Positions 7,063-13,599 of a stretch of 15,436 nucleotides of DNA are shown piece after piece. The notes below the pieces were generated by a model, which searched no databases, was not told the origin of the DNA, and worked only from the letters and a program-made list of their open reading frames with translations. The translations under genes were made by a program, and so were the position numbers. The stretch is from JBMNUL01 sp050946255 (lineage in GTDB: Bacteria > Actinomycetota > Coriobacteriia > Coriobacteriales > CADBOM01): assembly GCA_050946255.1 (NCBI GenBank), contig JBMNUL010000050.1, forward strand, positions 1 through 15,436. Reading direction: 5' to 3'. Numbering within the stretch: the first letter of the stretch is position 1; each line of letters starts with the position of its first letter.

Positions 7063-7071
7063 CGCGGGGAT
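7032..7071 (-). terminator. Intrinsic terminator of the transaldolase-rho transcript
   Basis: ATCCCCGCG and CGCGGGGAT (7039-7047 and 7063-7071) form a perfect 9-bp stem with a 15-base loop. On the minus strand the stem is followed by TTTCCTTG. It starts about 29 bases after the rho stop. The 3' arm and T-run are part of the third 61-bp repeat unit; the two upstream units carry the same arm without a matching 5' arm. Confidence 0.8.
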
Positions 7072-7099
7072 CTCTCAACTAGCTTGTGCGAATTTTTCC

Positions 7100-8683
7100 C
7101 TAGAGGTCTAGGGAGCCGGCTTTCTCCTGAGCTCTCTTAGCAGTGCGAATCAGGAACTCCTCGTTGTTGCGCGTGGCCTTGAGGCTCCTGATCAGCATCT
7201 CCATCGCGCGCTCGGTGTTGTTGAGGTTGGCGAGAACGCGGCGGAGCCCCCAGATCAGCGGAGCTGCCTGCGGGTCTAGCAGCAGCTCTTCCTTTCTGGT
7301 TCCAGAGGCAATCGGGTCGATTGCCGGGAATATCCTGCGGTCGGCGAGGTTGCGGTCGAGCTTGAGCTCCATGTTGCCCGTGCCCTTGAACTCCTCGAAG
7401 ATGACCTCGTCCATCTTGGAGCCGGTGTCGATCAGAGCGCTGGCGAGAATGGTCAGCGACCCGCCGTTCTCGATGTTTCTCGCGGCACCGAGGAATCGCT
7501 TGGGTGGATAGAGTGCCGTGGAGTCAACGCCTCCGGAAAGCACTCGGCCGGATGCAGGCTGCGCCAAGTTGTAAGCACGTGCGAGCCTGGTGATGGAATC
7601 CAGCAGGATCACGACGTCCTTGCCGGTCTCCACGAGGCGCTTGGCACGCTCGATGACCAGCTCGGCAACGGCAATGTGGTTCTCGGATGGCATGTCGAAC
7701 GTGGAGGAGATGACCTCTCCCTTGATCGAGCGTTCCATGTCGGTAACTTCCTCGGGACGCTCGTCAACCAAGAGGCACATGAGATGGACTTCGGGGTTGT
7801 TGGCGGCAATAGAAGCCGCGATGTTCTTCAGAATCGTGGTCTTTCCAGCTTTAGGGGGCGATACGATGAGCCCGCGCTGACCCTTGCCGATGGGCGCCAC
7901 GAGATCGATTGTGCGGGCTGTGATCGAGTTCTGGCCATGCTCCAGAACGAAACGCTCGTTGGGATAGACCGGGGTCAGCTCCGAGAACTTGACCCGATTG
8001 CGGCACTCTTCCAGAGGGATTCCGTTGACGGTATCGATTTTGTGAAGGGCCGCATATTTCTCGTTATCACGGGCAGGACGCACCTGACCGGTTATCCAGT
8101 CTCCCTTCCGCAGCCCGTTCCTCCTGATCATGGAGACGCCCACGTAGACGTCGTTCTCGGAAGGCAGATAGCCCTTGGCACGTAGGAAACCATAGCCCTC
8201 GGAGAAGAGGTCGAGAACTCCCTCGCAGCTCACGAACCCCTCGGCCTTTGCCATCTCCTCGAAGAGAATCTCCACCAGCTGGTCTTTCTTAGTGCCGGGC
8301 TTGATGGTAAGACCCATCTCGGCGGCCTTGGCCTTGAGCTCCACGACCTTGTGAGATGCGAGCTCTTCCCTGGAAACATGGGGCTCGACCTGTTCGTGTT
8401 GATTGCCCTGATGGTACCTGCGGGGTCGACGGCCGTTTCTGTTGCTGCCGTTGCTACCGCCATTGTTTCCACCGTTGTTTCCAGACTGGCCCTTGGTCTG
8501 CCTTCGCTGACCTTGGTTGCCCTGCTTCTTCGATTCGCCTTTCTGCGAATCGCGGTTCTCGCCGGAATCCTGCTGAGCTCTCTGCGACTTGGACCTAGAC
8601 GTGCTCCTGCGCTTCTGAGTCGTGCGCTTCGGTTCGGATGCCTCGGTTACTCCCGTGGAGCTAGCTTCCTGGGTGTCACTCAT
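7100..8683 (-). CDS. rho: Transcription termination factor Rho
   Basis: Hexameric RNA-dependent ATPase/translocase that ends transcription of untranslated RNA. In the 527-residue protein: a disordered, basic Ser/Gln/Asn/Gly-rich segment (1-105, with NNGGNNGGSNGSNRNG at 69-84); a Rho N-terminal helical motif (about 106-148); a cold-shock-like RNA-binding domain with GYGFLRA (163-169); Walker A PPKAGKTT (276-283); Walker B VVILLD (357-362); and the Q/R-loop region SGGVDSTALYPPKRFLGAARN (about 383-403). The insert makes it longer than the ~420-residue E. coli type, as in Actinobacteria. Start ATG overlaps the transaldolase stop as ATGA, with GGAGAAGG upstream, so the two are translationally coupled. 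A hairpin terminator follows the stop. Confidence 0.97.
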   Translation of the reverse strand: MSDTQEASSTGVTEASEPKRTTQKRRSTSRSKSQRAQQDSGENRDSQKGESKKQGNQGQRRQTKGQSGNNGGNNGGSNGSNRNGRRPRRYHQGNQHEQVEPHVSREELASHKVVELKAKAAEMGLTIKPGTKKDQLVEILFEEMAKAEGFVSCEGVLDLFSEGYGFLRAKGYLPSENDVYVGVSMIRRNGLRKGDWITGQVRPARDNEKYAALHKIDTVNGIPLEECRNRVKFSELTPVYPNERFVLEHGQNSITARTIDLVAPIGKGQRGLIVSPPKAGKTTILKNIAASIAANNPEVHLMCLLVDERPEEVTDMERSIKGEVISSTFDMPSENHIAVAELVIERAKRLVETGKDVVILLDSITRLARAYNLAQPASGRVLSGGVDSTALYPPKRFLGAARNIENGGSLTILASALIDTGSKMDEVIFEEFKGTGNMELKLDRNLADRRIFPAIDPIASGTRKEELLLDPQAAPLIWGLRRVLANLNNTERAMEMLIRSLKATRNNEEFLIRTAKRAQEKAGSLDL

Positions 8684-9360
8684 GCGTTAACTACCTTCTC
8701 CCAATCGGCCTTGAACTTCTCTATTCCCTGATCTGTCAGGGGATGTTTGATGCATTTCTCCAGCACTGCAAACGGAACAGTTGCGATATCGACTCCCATG
8801 AGCGCAGCCTGGGTGACATGGTTGACGCTGCGGATTGAGGCGGCGATGATCTCGACCTCCTCGCCCTCGATTCCCACACCGGTGAAGTCGTAGTTCTTCA
8901 CAGCGGTCACTATGTCTGAAACCTGGGACAGGCCGTCTTCTCCAATGTCATCGAAGCGGCCGATGAACGGGCTGATGTAACGTGCGCCTGCACGTGCGGC
9001 AAGTATCGCCTGCGGGACAGAGAACACGAGCGTCATGTTCACGGGAATTCCCTCGTTGGCAAGTGCCCTGGTAGCGGCAAGTCCAGCAGGAGTCGCGGGA
9101 ATCTTGACGGCCACGTTGTCTGCAATCTTCGCCAACTCGCGACCATCCTCGACCATGCCCTCCGTTGTCTCCGCCATCGTCTCGGCAGATACCGGCCCGT
9201 CAACGATCTTGCAGATCTTGGCGATATGCTTGGGGAAGTCGGCGACATTGCCCCCAATCCTCGAATACAGGCTCGGGTTCGTGGTGACGCCAGCTAGCGC
9301 TCCCCACGATGCTGCTTCCTCAATCTCCTCGAGATTGGCGGTGTCAACGAAGAATTTCAC
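8680..9360 (-). CDS. tal: Transaldolase (small TalC/FSA-like subfamily)
   Basis: Class I aldolase-fold enzyme moving dihydroxyacetone units between sugar phosphates in the non-oxidative pentose phosphate pathway. The 226 residues show FFVDTANLEEI (3-13), GVTTNPSL (24-31) and the Schiff-base Lys86 in NVAVKIPATPAGLAA (82-96). The motif ISPFIGR (129-135) has Phe132 where E. coli FSA has Tyr131 (APYVNR) and TalB has Phe178. This favours transaldolase over fructose-6-phosphate aldolase activity (alignment by eye). AGGAGGAA lies 6 bases before the ATG. Its last four bases form the ATGA overlap with rho. The neighbourhood gives no other pentose phosphate gene. Confidence 0.94.
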   Translation of the reverse strand: MKFFVDTANLEEIEEAASWGALAGVTTNPSLYSRIGGNVADFPKHIAKICKIVDGPVSAETMAETTEGMVEDGRELAKIADNVAVKIPATPAGLAATRALANEGIPVNMTLVFSVPQAILAARAGARYISPFIGRFDDIGEDGLSQVSDIVTAVKNYDFTGVGIEGEEVEIIAASIRSVNHVTQAALMGVDIATVPFAVLEKCIKHPLTDQGIEKFKADWEKVVNA

Positions 9361-9966
9361 TTCTCATTCCTCCTGATTCTGCGCATGCGCAACCTACGCG
9401 TGCAAACGACATGCCAATAATTACCTGAGCTGAAGTAAATTTCGCACTTGATTTTCAATGATTAACCGCAATGGAAACTTGAACGCAAAGACCCGCAAGC
9501 ACGCACGCATGGCTCGAGCATGAATATGCTTTCTCTAAATAAGAATGGATTTCCAAAGGATTTCCCTGCTCGCGAATACGTGCTTATCATAATACAAAAT
9601 AAATATCGTGCGTATCGAAATCCCGAATTTCGGCGATGGGTGCGCCATGTACCGGCAAATTGTATCAGCAACGAAAAAATATTCAACACTATTTTGGAAA
9701 CGTATGTTTTTCGCGTAGCCGACGGGCTTTGGAGATTTTTATACGAATATTTTCGCGAACTCGATGGGGTTTGGCGGTTTAGAAAAGTGCGTTTTTCGCG
9801 AACTCGATGACCTTTGATGATTTTTGAATGTAAGTTTTCGCTTGACCGCTGACCTTTGGCGAGCTGAAGCCCAACGGACAACACAATATCGCTAATATTT
9901 ACCCTGATGGACAAAGAGTTCGTCATGATCTCTCATGTATGGGACTCGAACCGAAAGGACATTCTC
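9361..9966. other. Long AT-rich gene-free interval between transaldolase and FKBP genes
   Basis: About 600 bp, visibly richer in A/T than its neighbours, between divergent genes. It holds a 12-bp palindrome TGCGCATGCGCA (9380-9391) near the transaldolase start, a small inverted repeat CGAAAT-CCCGA-ATTTCG (about 9617-9633) and the 43-bp repeats listed separately. Open frames on both strands (96 codons from 9520 plus; 154 codons minus) have no Shine-Dalgarno and no family resemblance, and they run through the repeats. I see no tRNA, tmRNA or other RNA fold. It could be decayed or acquired DNA; promoters for the two divergent genes must lie here but are not obvious. Confidence 0.6.
9691..9867. 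repeat. Imperfect ~43-bp tandem repeat, four units plus a partial
   Basis: The block TTTTCGC recurs with its TCGC at 9711, 9753, 9796 and 9839 (steps 42, 43, 43). In each unit it is followed by a variant of GAACTCGATGGG, then TTTGG or TTTGATGA and a T-rich stretch. A partial unit (ATTTTGGAAACG) precedes the first. Units differ at many positions, so the array is old or under loose constraint. It ends about 100 bp before the FKBP gene. Confidence 0.75.
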
Positions 9967-10389
9967 ATGGAGAAGGGCAAGACCGTCCGTGTGCATTACA
10001 AGGGAACTCTCGACGATGGAACGGTTTTCGACAGCAGCGAGAACCGCGATCCACTGGAGTTCCAAGTGGGAATGGGACAGATGATACCCGGATTCGATGC
10101 CGCAGTGCTCGAGATGGAGGTCGGAGACAAGAAGACCGTCCATATTCCAGCCGCAGAGGCATATGGAGAGGTGGATCCCTCCAGGATTGCGAAAATTCCA
10201 AGGGAGAAGTTCCCGAGTGCAGAAAACGCCCCCATCGGCGTCAGGATAATGCTCTCCGGACCTGGCGGCGCAATGATTCCAGCTGTGATCACCTCTATTG
10301 ATGACAAGTTCGTGACCGTCGACTTCAACCATGAACTTGCCGGGAAGGCACTGAACTTCGAGATCGAGCTCGTCGAGGTAGTCGACTAG
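9967..10389 (+). CDS. SlyD-like FKBP-type peptidyl-prolyl cis-trans isomerase
   Basis: Cytoplasmic prolyl isomerase and folding helper. The 140-residue protein starts KGKTVRVHYKGTLDDGTVFD (3-22), the FKBP core strand, with MIPGFDAAV (39-47) and AYGEVD (65-70). An insert-in-flap domain follows (about 71-120), and the return strand VDFNHELAGKALNFEIELVEV (118-138) closes the fold, an arrangement specific to SlyD-type FKBPs. The His/Cys-rich metal-binding tail of E. coli SlyD is absent. I place the start at 9967, where AAAGGA lies 7 bases upstream. The frame is open to an ATG at 9907, which lacks a Shine-Dalgarno and would add 20 residues unlike the family. No signal peptide. A 38-bp gap separates it from the next gene, so the two may share a transcript. 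Confidence 0.93.
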   Translation: MEKGKTVRVHYKGTLDDGTVFDSSENRDPLEFQVGMGQMIPGFDAAVLEMEVGDKKTVHIPAAEAYGEVDPSRIAKIPREKFPSAENAPIGVRIMLSGPGGAMIPAVITSIDDKFVTVDFNHELAGKALNFEIELVEVVD

Positions 10390-10427
10390 TTAATCGACGG
10401 GAACCGCAGGTTGTCGATTGGGGCAAG

Positions 10428-11321
10428 ATGCCAAGAGATTACAACAATGACCTTGAGCACAGAAATAATTCGGAACGCTCTCGCAGAACCAGCAGCGTGA
10501 GAGAGCATCGCCCCTCCAATCCTGAAGCTGCCAAAGTTTTCGACGAGATTTTCAATGACGATTCTGCTGAGTCTGCAATCTCTGACAGTGAATCTCTAGA
10601 GCTCGGGCAATCTCAAGATGACACCGAAACGGTGACGTTCGACCCCAACAGAACTGGCGCGCACAGTGTCTCAAATCCGAACAGAACTGGCTCCCTAGAC
10701 CCCAACAGAACTGGATCCAATTTCTCGCAGGATCCGAACGTGTCCTCGTCCAGAGCAGCCATCGACCCCAACAGAACTGGCGCGCACAGAAGTGCAGACC
10801 CTGGCATGACCGGATCCCGAAAAGGGAGGGACCCCAACAACACCACCTCTGGCATGCGTCCGGTAAATGGAACGCACGCCCACGAGAACGTGATGCGCAG
10901 CGCCAGCGGAATCGAGATCAGCGAGCCGATGCGCACCGGATCCGAATCCGAGCGCATGTCGGAGATCCGCTCGGTCTCCCTCCCCTCGCACAGCCGGGAG
11001 GAAGATTCCGACTCCAGCTCCTTGAAAATTCTCCTTTTGATCTTCGCCAACGTGATCTATTGGGGAATCGTGGCAATCGGGTGCATATCGCCATTCCTAC
11101 CGGATTTCAACTTCGGATCTCTCGCGCCGTGGCAGATTATATTCTCCAGGCTCTGGCTGTCGTTCGTGCTTCTGGGAGCTTTCTATGCTGCAATCACCAA
11201 TGTCCTGCATTTCCGAAATTGGAAAATCTTCCAGAAGAGCAAGGTCAAACGGATAACGCTGTTCCTCGTCGGAGACGTGGTGGTCTCATTCGTGCTGATC
11301 AGGTTGATCTGCCTCTTCTAG
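10428..11321 (+). CDS. Unknown membrane protein with 11-residue DPNRTG repeats
   Basis: I do not recognise a family. The 297-residue product has a hydrophilic Ser/Asn/Arg-rich N-terminal region (1-198) and three predicted transmembrane helices (about 200-223, 236-260, 275-297). Repeats begin at residues 72, 83, 91, 102, 113, 124 and 135, mostly 11 apart: DPNRTG, NPNRTG, DPNRTG, DPNVSS, DPNRTG, DPGMTG, DPNNTT; EPMRTG follows at 166. Two DNA copies (10641-10666 and 10764-10789) are identical. The basic loop FRNWKIFQKSKVKR (262-275) between helices 2 and 3 suggests, by the positive-inside rule, that the repeats are cytoplasmic. Only a weak GGGG precedes the ATG. It probably follows the FKBP gene in one transcript, and its 3' end overlaps the ABC-F gene by 36 bp. 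Role unknown; a scaffold or phosphorylation substrate is speculation. Confidence 0.8.
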   Translation: MPRDYNNDLEHRNNSERSRRTSSVREHRPSNPEAAKVFDEIFNDDSAESAISDSESLELGQSQDDTETVTFDPNRTGAHSVSNPNRTGSLDPNRTGSNFSQDPNVSSSRAAIDPNRTGAHRSADPGMTGSRKGRDPNNTTSGMRPVNGTHAHENVMRSASGIEISEPMRTGSESERMSEIRSVSLPSHSREEDSDSSSLKILLLIFANVIYWGIVAIGCISPFLPDFNFGSLAPWQIIFSRLWLSFVLLGAFYAAITNVLHFRNWKIFQKSKVKRITLFLVGDVVVSFVLIRLICLF

Positions 11322-13226
11322 AAGTTCGGAAGCCTCGAGCCATTCGTCTTCAATCGAAGATAGCTCGCCCTCCAGCTTCTCTATCTCGCCCTCTCGCTTC
11401 ATGAGCTCCTCGTAATCGGTCTGGTCGGCCTCTGCAAGTGCAGTCTTGGCGTCATCGATTTTCCTTCGCATCGTATCCATCCTGCGCTCTGCAGAAGCAA
11501 GCCTCTTGCGCGCGGCCTGTCGTTCGGAATTCGAGAGCTTGTGCGACACGCCGGCGCCAGCCCCACCATCGTCACCCGAGCTTCCGACGTTTCCGCCCGA
11601 GCTAGAACCTCCAGCTCCACCTTGGGACTTTCCCGCAGAACCTCCCTTGAAGTTCCCCGAGCCTCCGTTTTCAGACCCTGAGACCTCCAGGACGTCCACT
11701 CTCCCATCGGTTCGCGAGATGCCCCCATGGGTGAGCATGTGAAGATACTGGTCGATGCCACCGGGAACATGCACGATCTTGCCGTTGACCACTGCATACT
11801 GGTTATCGGTGACGTGCTCCATGAGATAGCGGTCGTGGGTTACCAAGATGAGCGTCCCCGGCCAGCTGTCAAGCACGTTCTCGATTTGAGAGAGCATGTC
11901 GATGTCCATATCGTTTCCAGGCTCGTCCAAGATGAGCACGTTGGAGCCCTCGAGCAACGTCAGCATCAACTGCAATCTGCGCTTCTGACCTCCGGAGAGC
12001 TTCGAAACCGGTAGTTGAAAATGGGCACGTTTGAATCCCAGCCTCTCGAGCAGCTGGGTCGAGGTGTATTCCTTGCCGTCTATCGTGTAGTGCTGCCTGT
12101 AGCGTGATAGGACCTCACGCACCTCGTAGTCCCCGAAATCGTCCAGTTCCTCCAACCTTTGCGAGAGCACAGCCATCTTCACGGTTTTGCCTATGCGAAT
12201 ATGCCCCGAATCTGGTTCGAGCTTTCCCTGGATGAGCTTTAGGATCGTGGTCTTCCCAACCCCGTTTTCGCCGAGCAACCCGATTCGGTCCCCGGGGGCA
12301 ACGGTCCAGGTGACGTCGTCGAGTATCACCTTGTCGCCAAACGACTTCGATACGTCAATGAAGTCCACCGCCTGCTTTCCCAGCCTCGCCACCGCTGTGC
12401 GCTTGAGCTCAATGGTGTCTCTCGTTGGAGGTTCGTCCGCAATCAGCGCCTCCGCAGCCTCGACGTGGAACTTGGGCTTGGAAGACCTTGCTCGCGCTCC
12501 CCTGGAAAGCCATGCCAATTCGCGGCGCAGAAGGTTCTGGCGCTTCTCCTCCGCGACCCTTGCGGCCTCCTCGCGCTCCACGCGTTGCAGGACATAGGCC
12601 GAATATCCGCCGTCGAAAGGCTCGACCGTGCCGTCGTGGACTTCCCACATGTGGTTGCAGACCTCATCTAGGAACCAACGGTCGTGCGTGACCACCAGCA
12701 GAACTCCAGATTTGCCCTGCCACCTGCGGTTGAGATGCCCTGCCAGCCAGGAGATAGAGACCATGTCCAGATGGTTGGTGGGCTCGTCCAGCATGAGAAT
12801 GTCGTCTTCGCGCACCAAAACCCTCGCTATGTCGACGCGGTGGCGCTCCCCACCTGAGAGATCGCCGACCTTCGCATCGAGCTCGATGTTTCCCACTAGA
12901 TGCTCGAGAACATCCCTTATCCTTGGGTCGGATGCCCAAGTGTATTCCGGCACGTCGCCAAAGATGTTGTAGACGACGGTCTGCTCGGGGTCCAGCTCAT
13001 CTTGCTGCTTGACCGTTCCAATCGTGAAATCGTTGCGCTTGAACACTCTGCCGCTGTCCGGTTCCATCGTTCCAGAGAGAATAGAGAGCAACGATGTCTT
13101 GCCATCGCCGTTCCTCCCAACGATTCCAATCCTCTCGCCCTCATCCACACCGAGGGTCACGCCATCGAATACTAGCTTGGTGGCATATTCCAGATGGATG
13201 TCCTCGCATCCGAGCGCAAAAGCCAA
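11286..13226 (-). CDS. ABC-F family ATPase (Uup-like)
   Basis: Soluble tandem ABC ATPase, a family that acts on ribosomes or, for Uup, in DNA/ribosome maintenance. It has no membrane domain. With the TTG start the protein has 646 residues. NBD1: Walker A GRNGDGKTS (37-45), signature LSGGE (123-127), Walker B LMLDEPTNHLD (144-154). A linker follows with LAWLSRGARARSSKPKF (237-253), typical of Uup-like proteins. NBD2: GENGVGKTT (319-327), LSGGQ (410-414), LILDEPGNDMD (431-441), where Gly replaces the usual Thr. A Gly/Ser-rich linker (517-560) leads to a C-terminal coiled coil (566-640). TTG at 13226 has GGGAG nine bases upstream and fits the family N-terminus. The in-frame ATG at 13322 would add 32 unrelated residues, lacks a ribosome site and lies in a repeat. 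The 3' end overlaps the convergent gene. Confidence 0.93.
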   Translation of the reverse strand: MAFALGCEDIHLEYATKLVFDGVTLGVDEGERIGIVGRNGDGKTSLLSILSGTMEPDSGRVFKRNDFTIGTVKQQDELDPEQTVVYNIFGDVPEYTWASDPRIRDVLEHLVGNIELDAKVGDLSGGERHRVDIARVLVREDDILMLDEPTNHLDMVSISWLAGHLNRRWQGKSGVLLVVTHDRWFLDEVCNHMWEVHDGTVEPFDGGYSAYVLQRVEREEAARVAEEKRQNLLRRELAWLSRGARARSSKPKFHVEAAEALIADEPPTRDTIELKRTAVARLGKQAVDFIDVSKSFGDKVILDDVTWTVAPGDRIGLLGENGVGKTTILKLIQGKLEPDSGHIRIGKTVKMAVLSQRLEELDDFGDYEVREVLSRYRQHYTIDGKEYTSTQLLERLGFKRAHFQLPVSKLSGGQKRRLQLMLTLLEGSNVLILDEPGNDMDIDMLSQIENVLDSWPGTLILVTHDRYLMEHVTDNQYAVVNGKIVHVPGGIDQYLHMLTHGGISRTDGRVDVLEVSGSENGGSGNFKGGSAGKSQGGAGGSSSGGNVGSSGDDGGAGAGVSHKLSNSERQAARKRLASAERRMDTMRRKIDDAKTALAEADQTDYEELMKREGEIEKLEGELSSIEDEWLEASELLEEADQPDQHE

Positions 13227-13235
13227 TTTAGAGAT

Positions 13236-13282
13236 CTCCCATTGGTTGAATTTGATTCTGCAATTCCGAGTTGATTGTAGCA
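13236..13282 (-). promoter_or_regulatory. ABC-F promoter candidate and start-deciding ribosome binding site
   Basis: On the minus strand TGC-TACAAT (13282-13274) is an extended -10 sequence without a clear -35. It would give a leader of about 40 bases that contains GGGAG (13240-13236) nine bases before the TTG. A promoter here would rule out the longer ATG start, because it lies downstream of that ATG. Confidence 0.45.
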
Positions 13283-13306
13283 GCGAGATGCTCAGATGCC
13301 CGTTCG

Positions 13307-13383
13307 TCACCGCGAGCGCCATTTGGGTTTTTATTAGATGACACGCAATAGCTCACCGCGAGCGCCATTTGGGTTTTGATTAG
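13307..13383. repeat. 31-bp direct repeat upstream of the ABC-F gene
   Basis: Positions 13307-13337 and 13353-13383 match at 30 of 31 bases (one T/G difference near the 3' end), 46 bp apart. Each copy contains the GCGCCATTTGGG block, so each carries an ATG on the minus strand followed by GCGCTCGCGG. The duplication explains the spurious upstream extension of the ABC-F frame. Confidence 0.9.
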
Positions 13384-13390
13384 TAGGCGG

Positions 13391-13466
13391 ACGAAAAGTT
13401 CCAACTAGATGTCGAACGAAAGGTTCCCACTGAAAGGTTTCCACTAGATGTCGCACGAAAGGTTTC
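13391..13466. repeat. Four short direct repeats GAAAGGTTYC upstream of the flavoprotein promoter
   Basis: Variants of ACGAAAGGTTYC begin at 13391, 13416, 13431 and 13455 (steps 25, 15, 24). Three are preceded by a CG-rich end and two are followed by CCACTAGATGTCG or a near copy. They lie 40-120 bp upstream of the candidate -35 of the oxidoreductase gene, a usual place for activator sites, but could also be a simple tandem duplication. Confidence 0.6.
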
Positions 13467-13508
13467 AGGCTCTGAATTTACCAAGCCGAATTTTTCCACG
13501 CTCCGTTG

Positions 13509-13537
13509 TTGTTTGCGATTTTGGCGAAACATATACT
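13509..13537 (+). promoter_or_regulatory. Candidate promoter of the OYE-type oxidoreductase gene
   Basis: TTGTTT (13509-13514), a 17-bp spacer and TATACT (13532-13537) make a plausible sigma-70-type promoter. The predicted leader of about 55 bases contains a dyad and the AAGGAG ribosome site. Confidence 0.5.
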
Positions 13538-13563
13538 TCGAGGGGTGCAAGTTAGCGAATCGA

Positions 13564-13581
13564 TGCCGGAAATCGCCGGCA
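13564..13581. promoter_or_regulatory. Dyad in the oxidoreductase leader
   Basis: TGCCGG (13564-13569) and CCGGCA (13576-13581) are perfect inverted arms around six bases. The element lies about 25 bp after the predicted transcription start and ends 7 bases before AAGGAG. It may be an operator half-site pair or a leader hairpin; the sequence alone does not say which. Confidence 0.5.
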
Positions 13582-13599
13582 CGATATTAAGGAGAGACG

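Noticed and set aside
9520..9810. 96-codon plus-strand frame in the AT-rich gap
   Set aside because: No Shine-Dalgarno, crosses the non-triplet 43-bp repeats, no recognisable family; left open only as a possible gene remnant.
9907..9966. Longer N-terminus for the FKBP protein
   Set aside because: No ribosome site before the ATG at 9907, and the added 20 residues are not FKBP-like; the ATG at 9967 has AAAGGA at good spacing.
13307..13466. Possible CRISPR array
   Set aside because: Repeats are too few, units are of two unrelated kinds with uneven spacing, no palindromic repeat, no spacers of constant length and no cas genes nearby.
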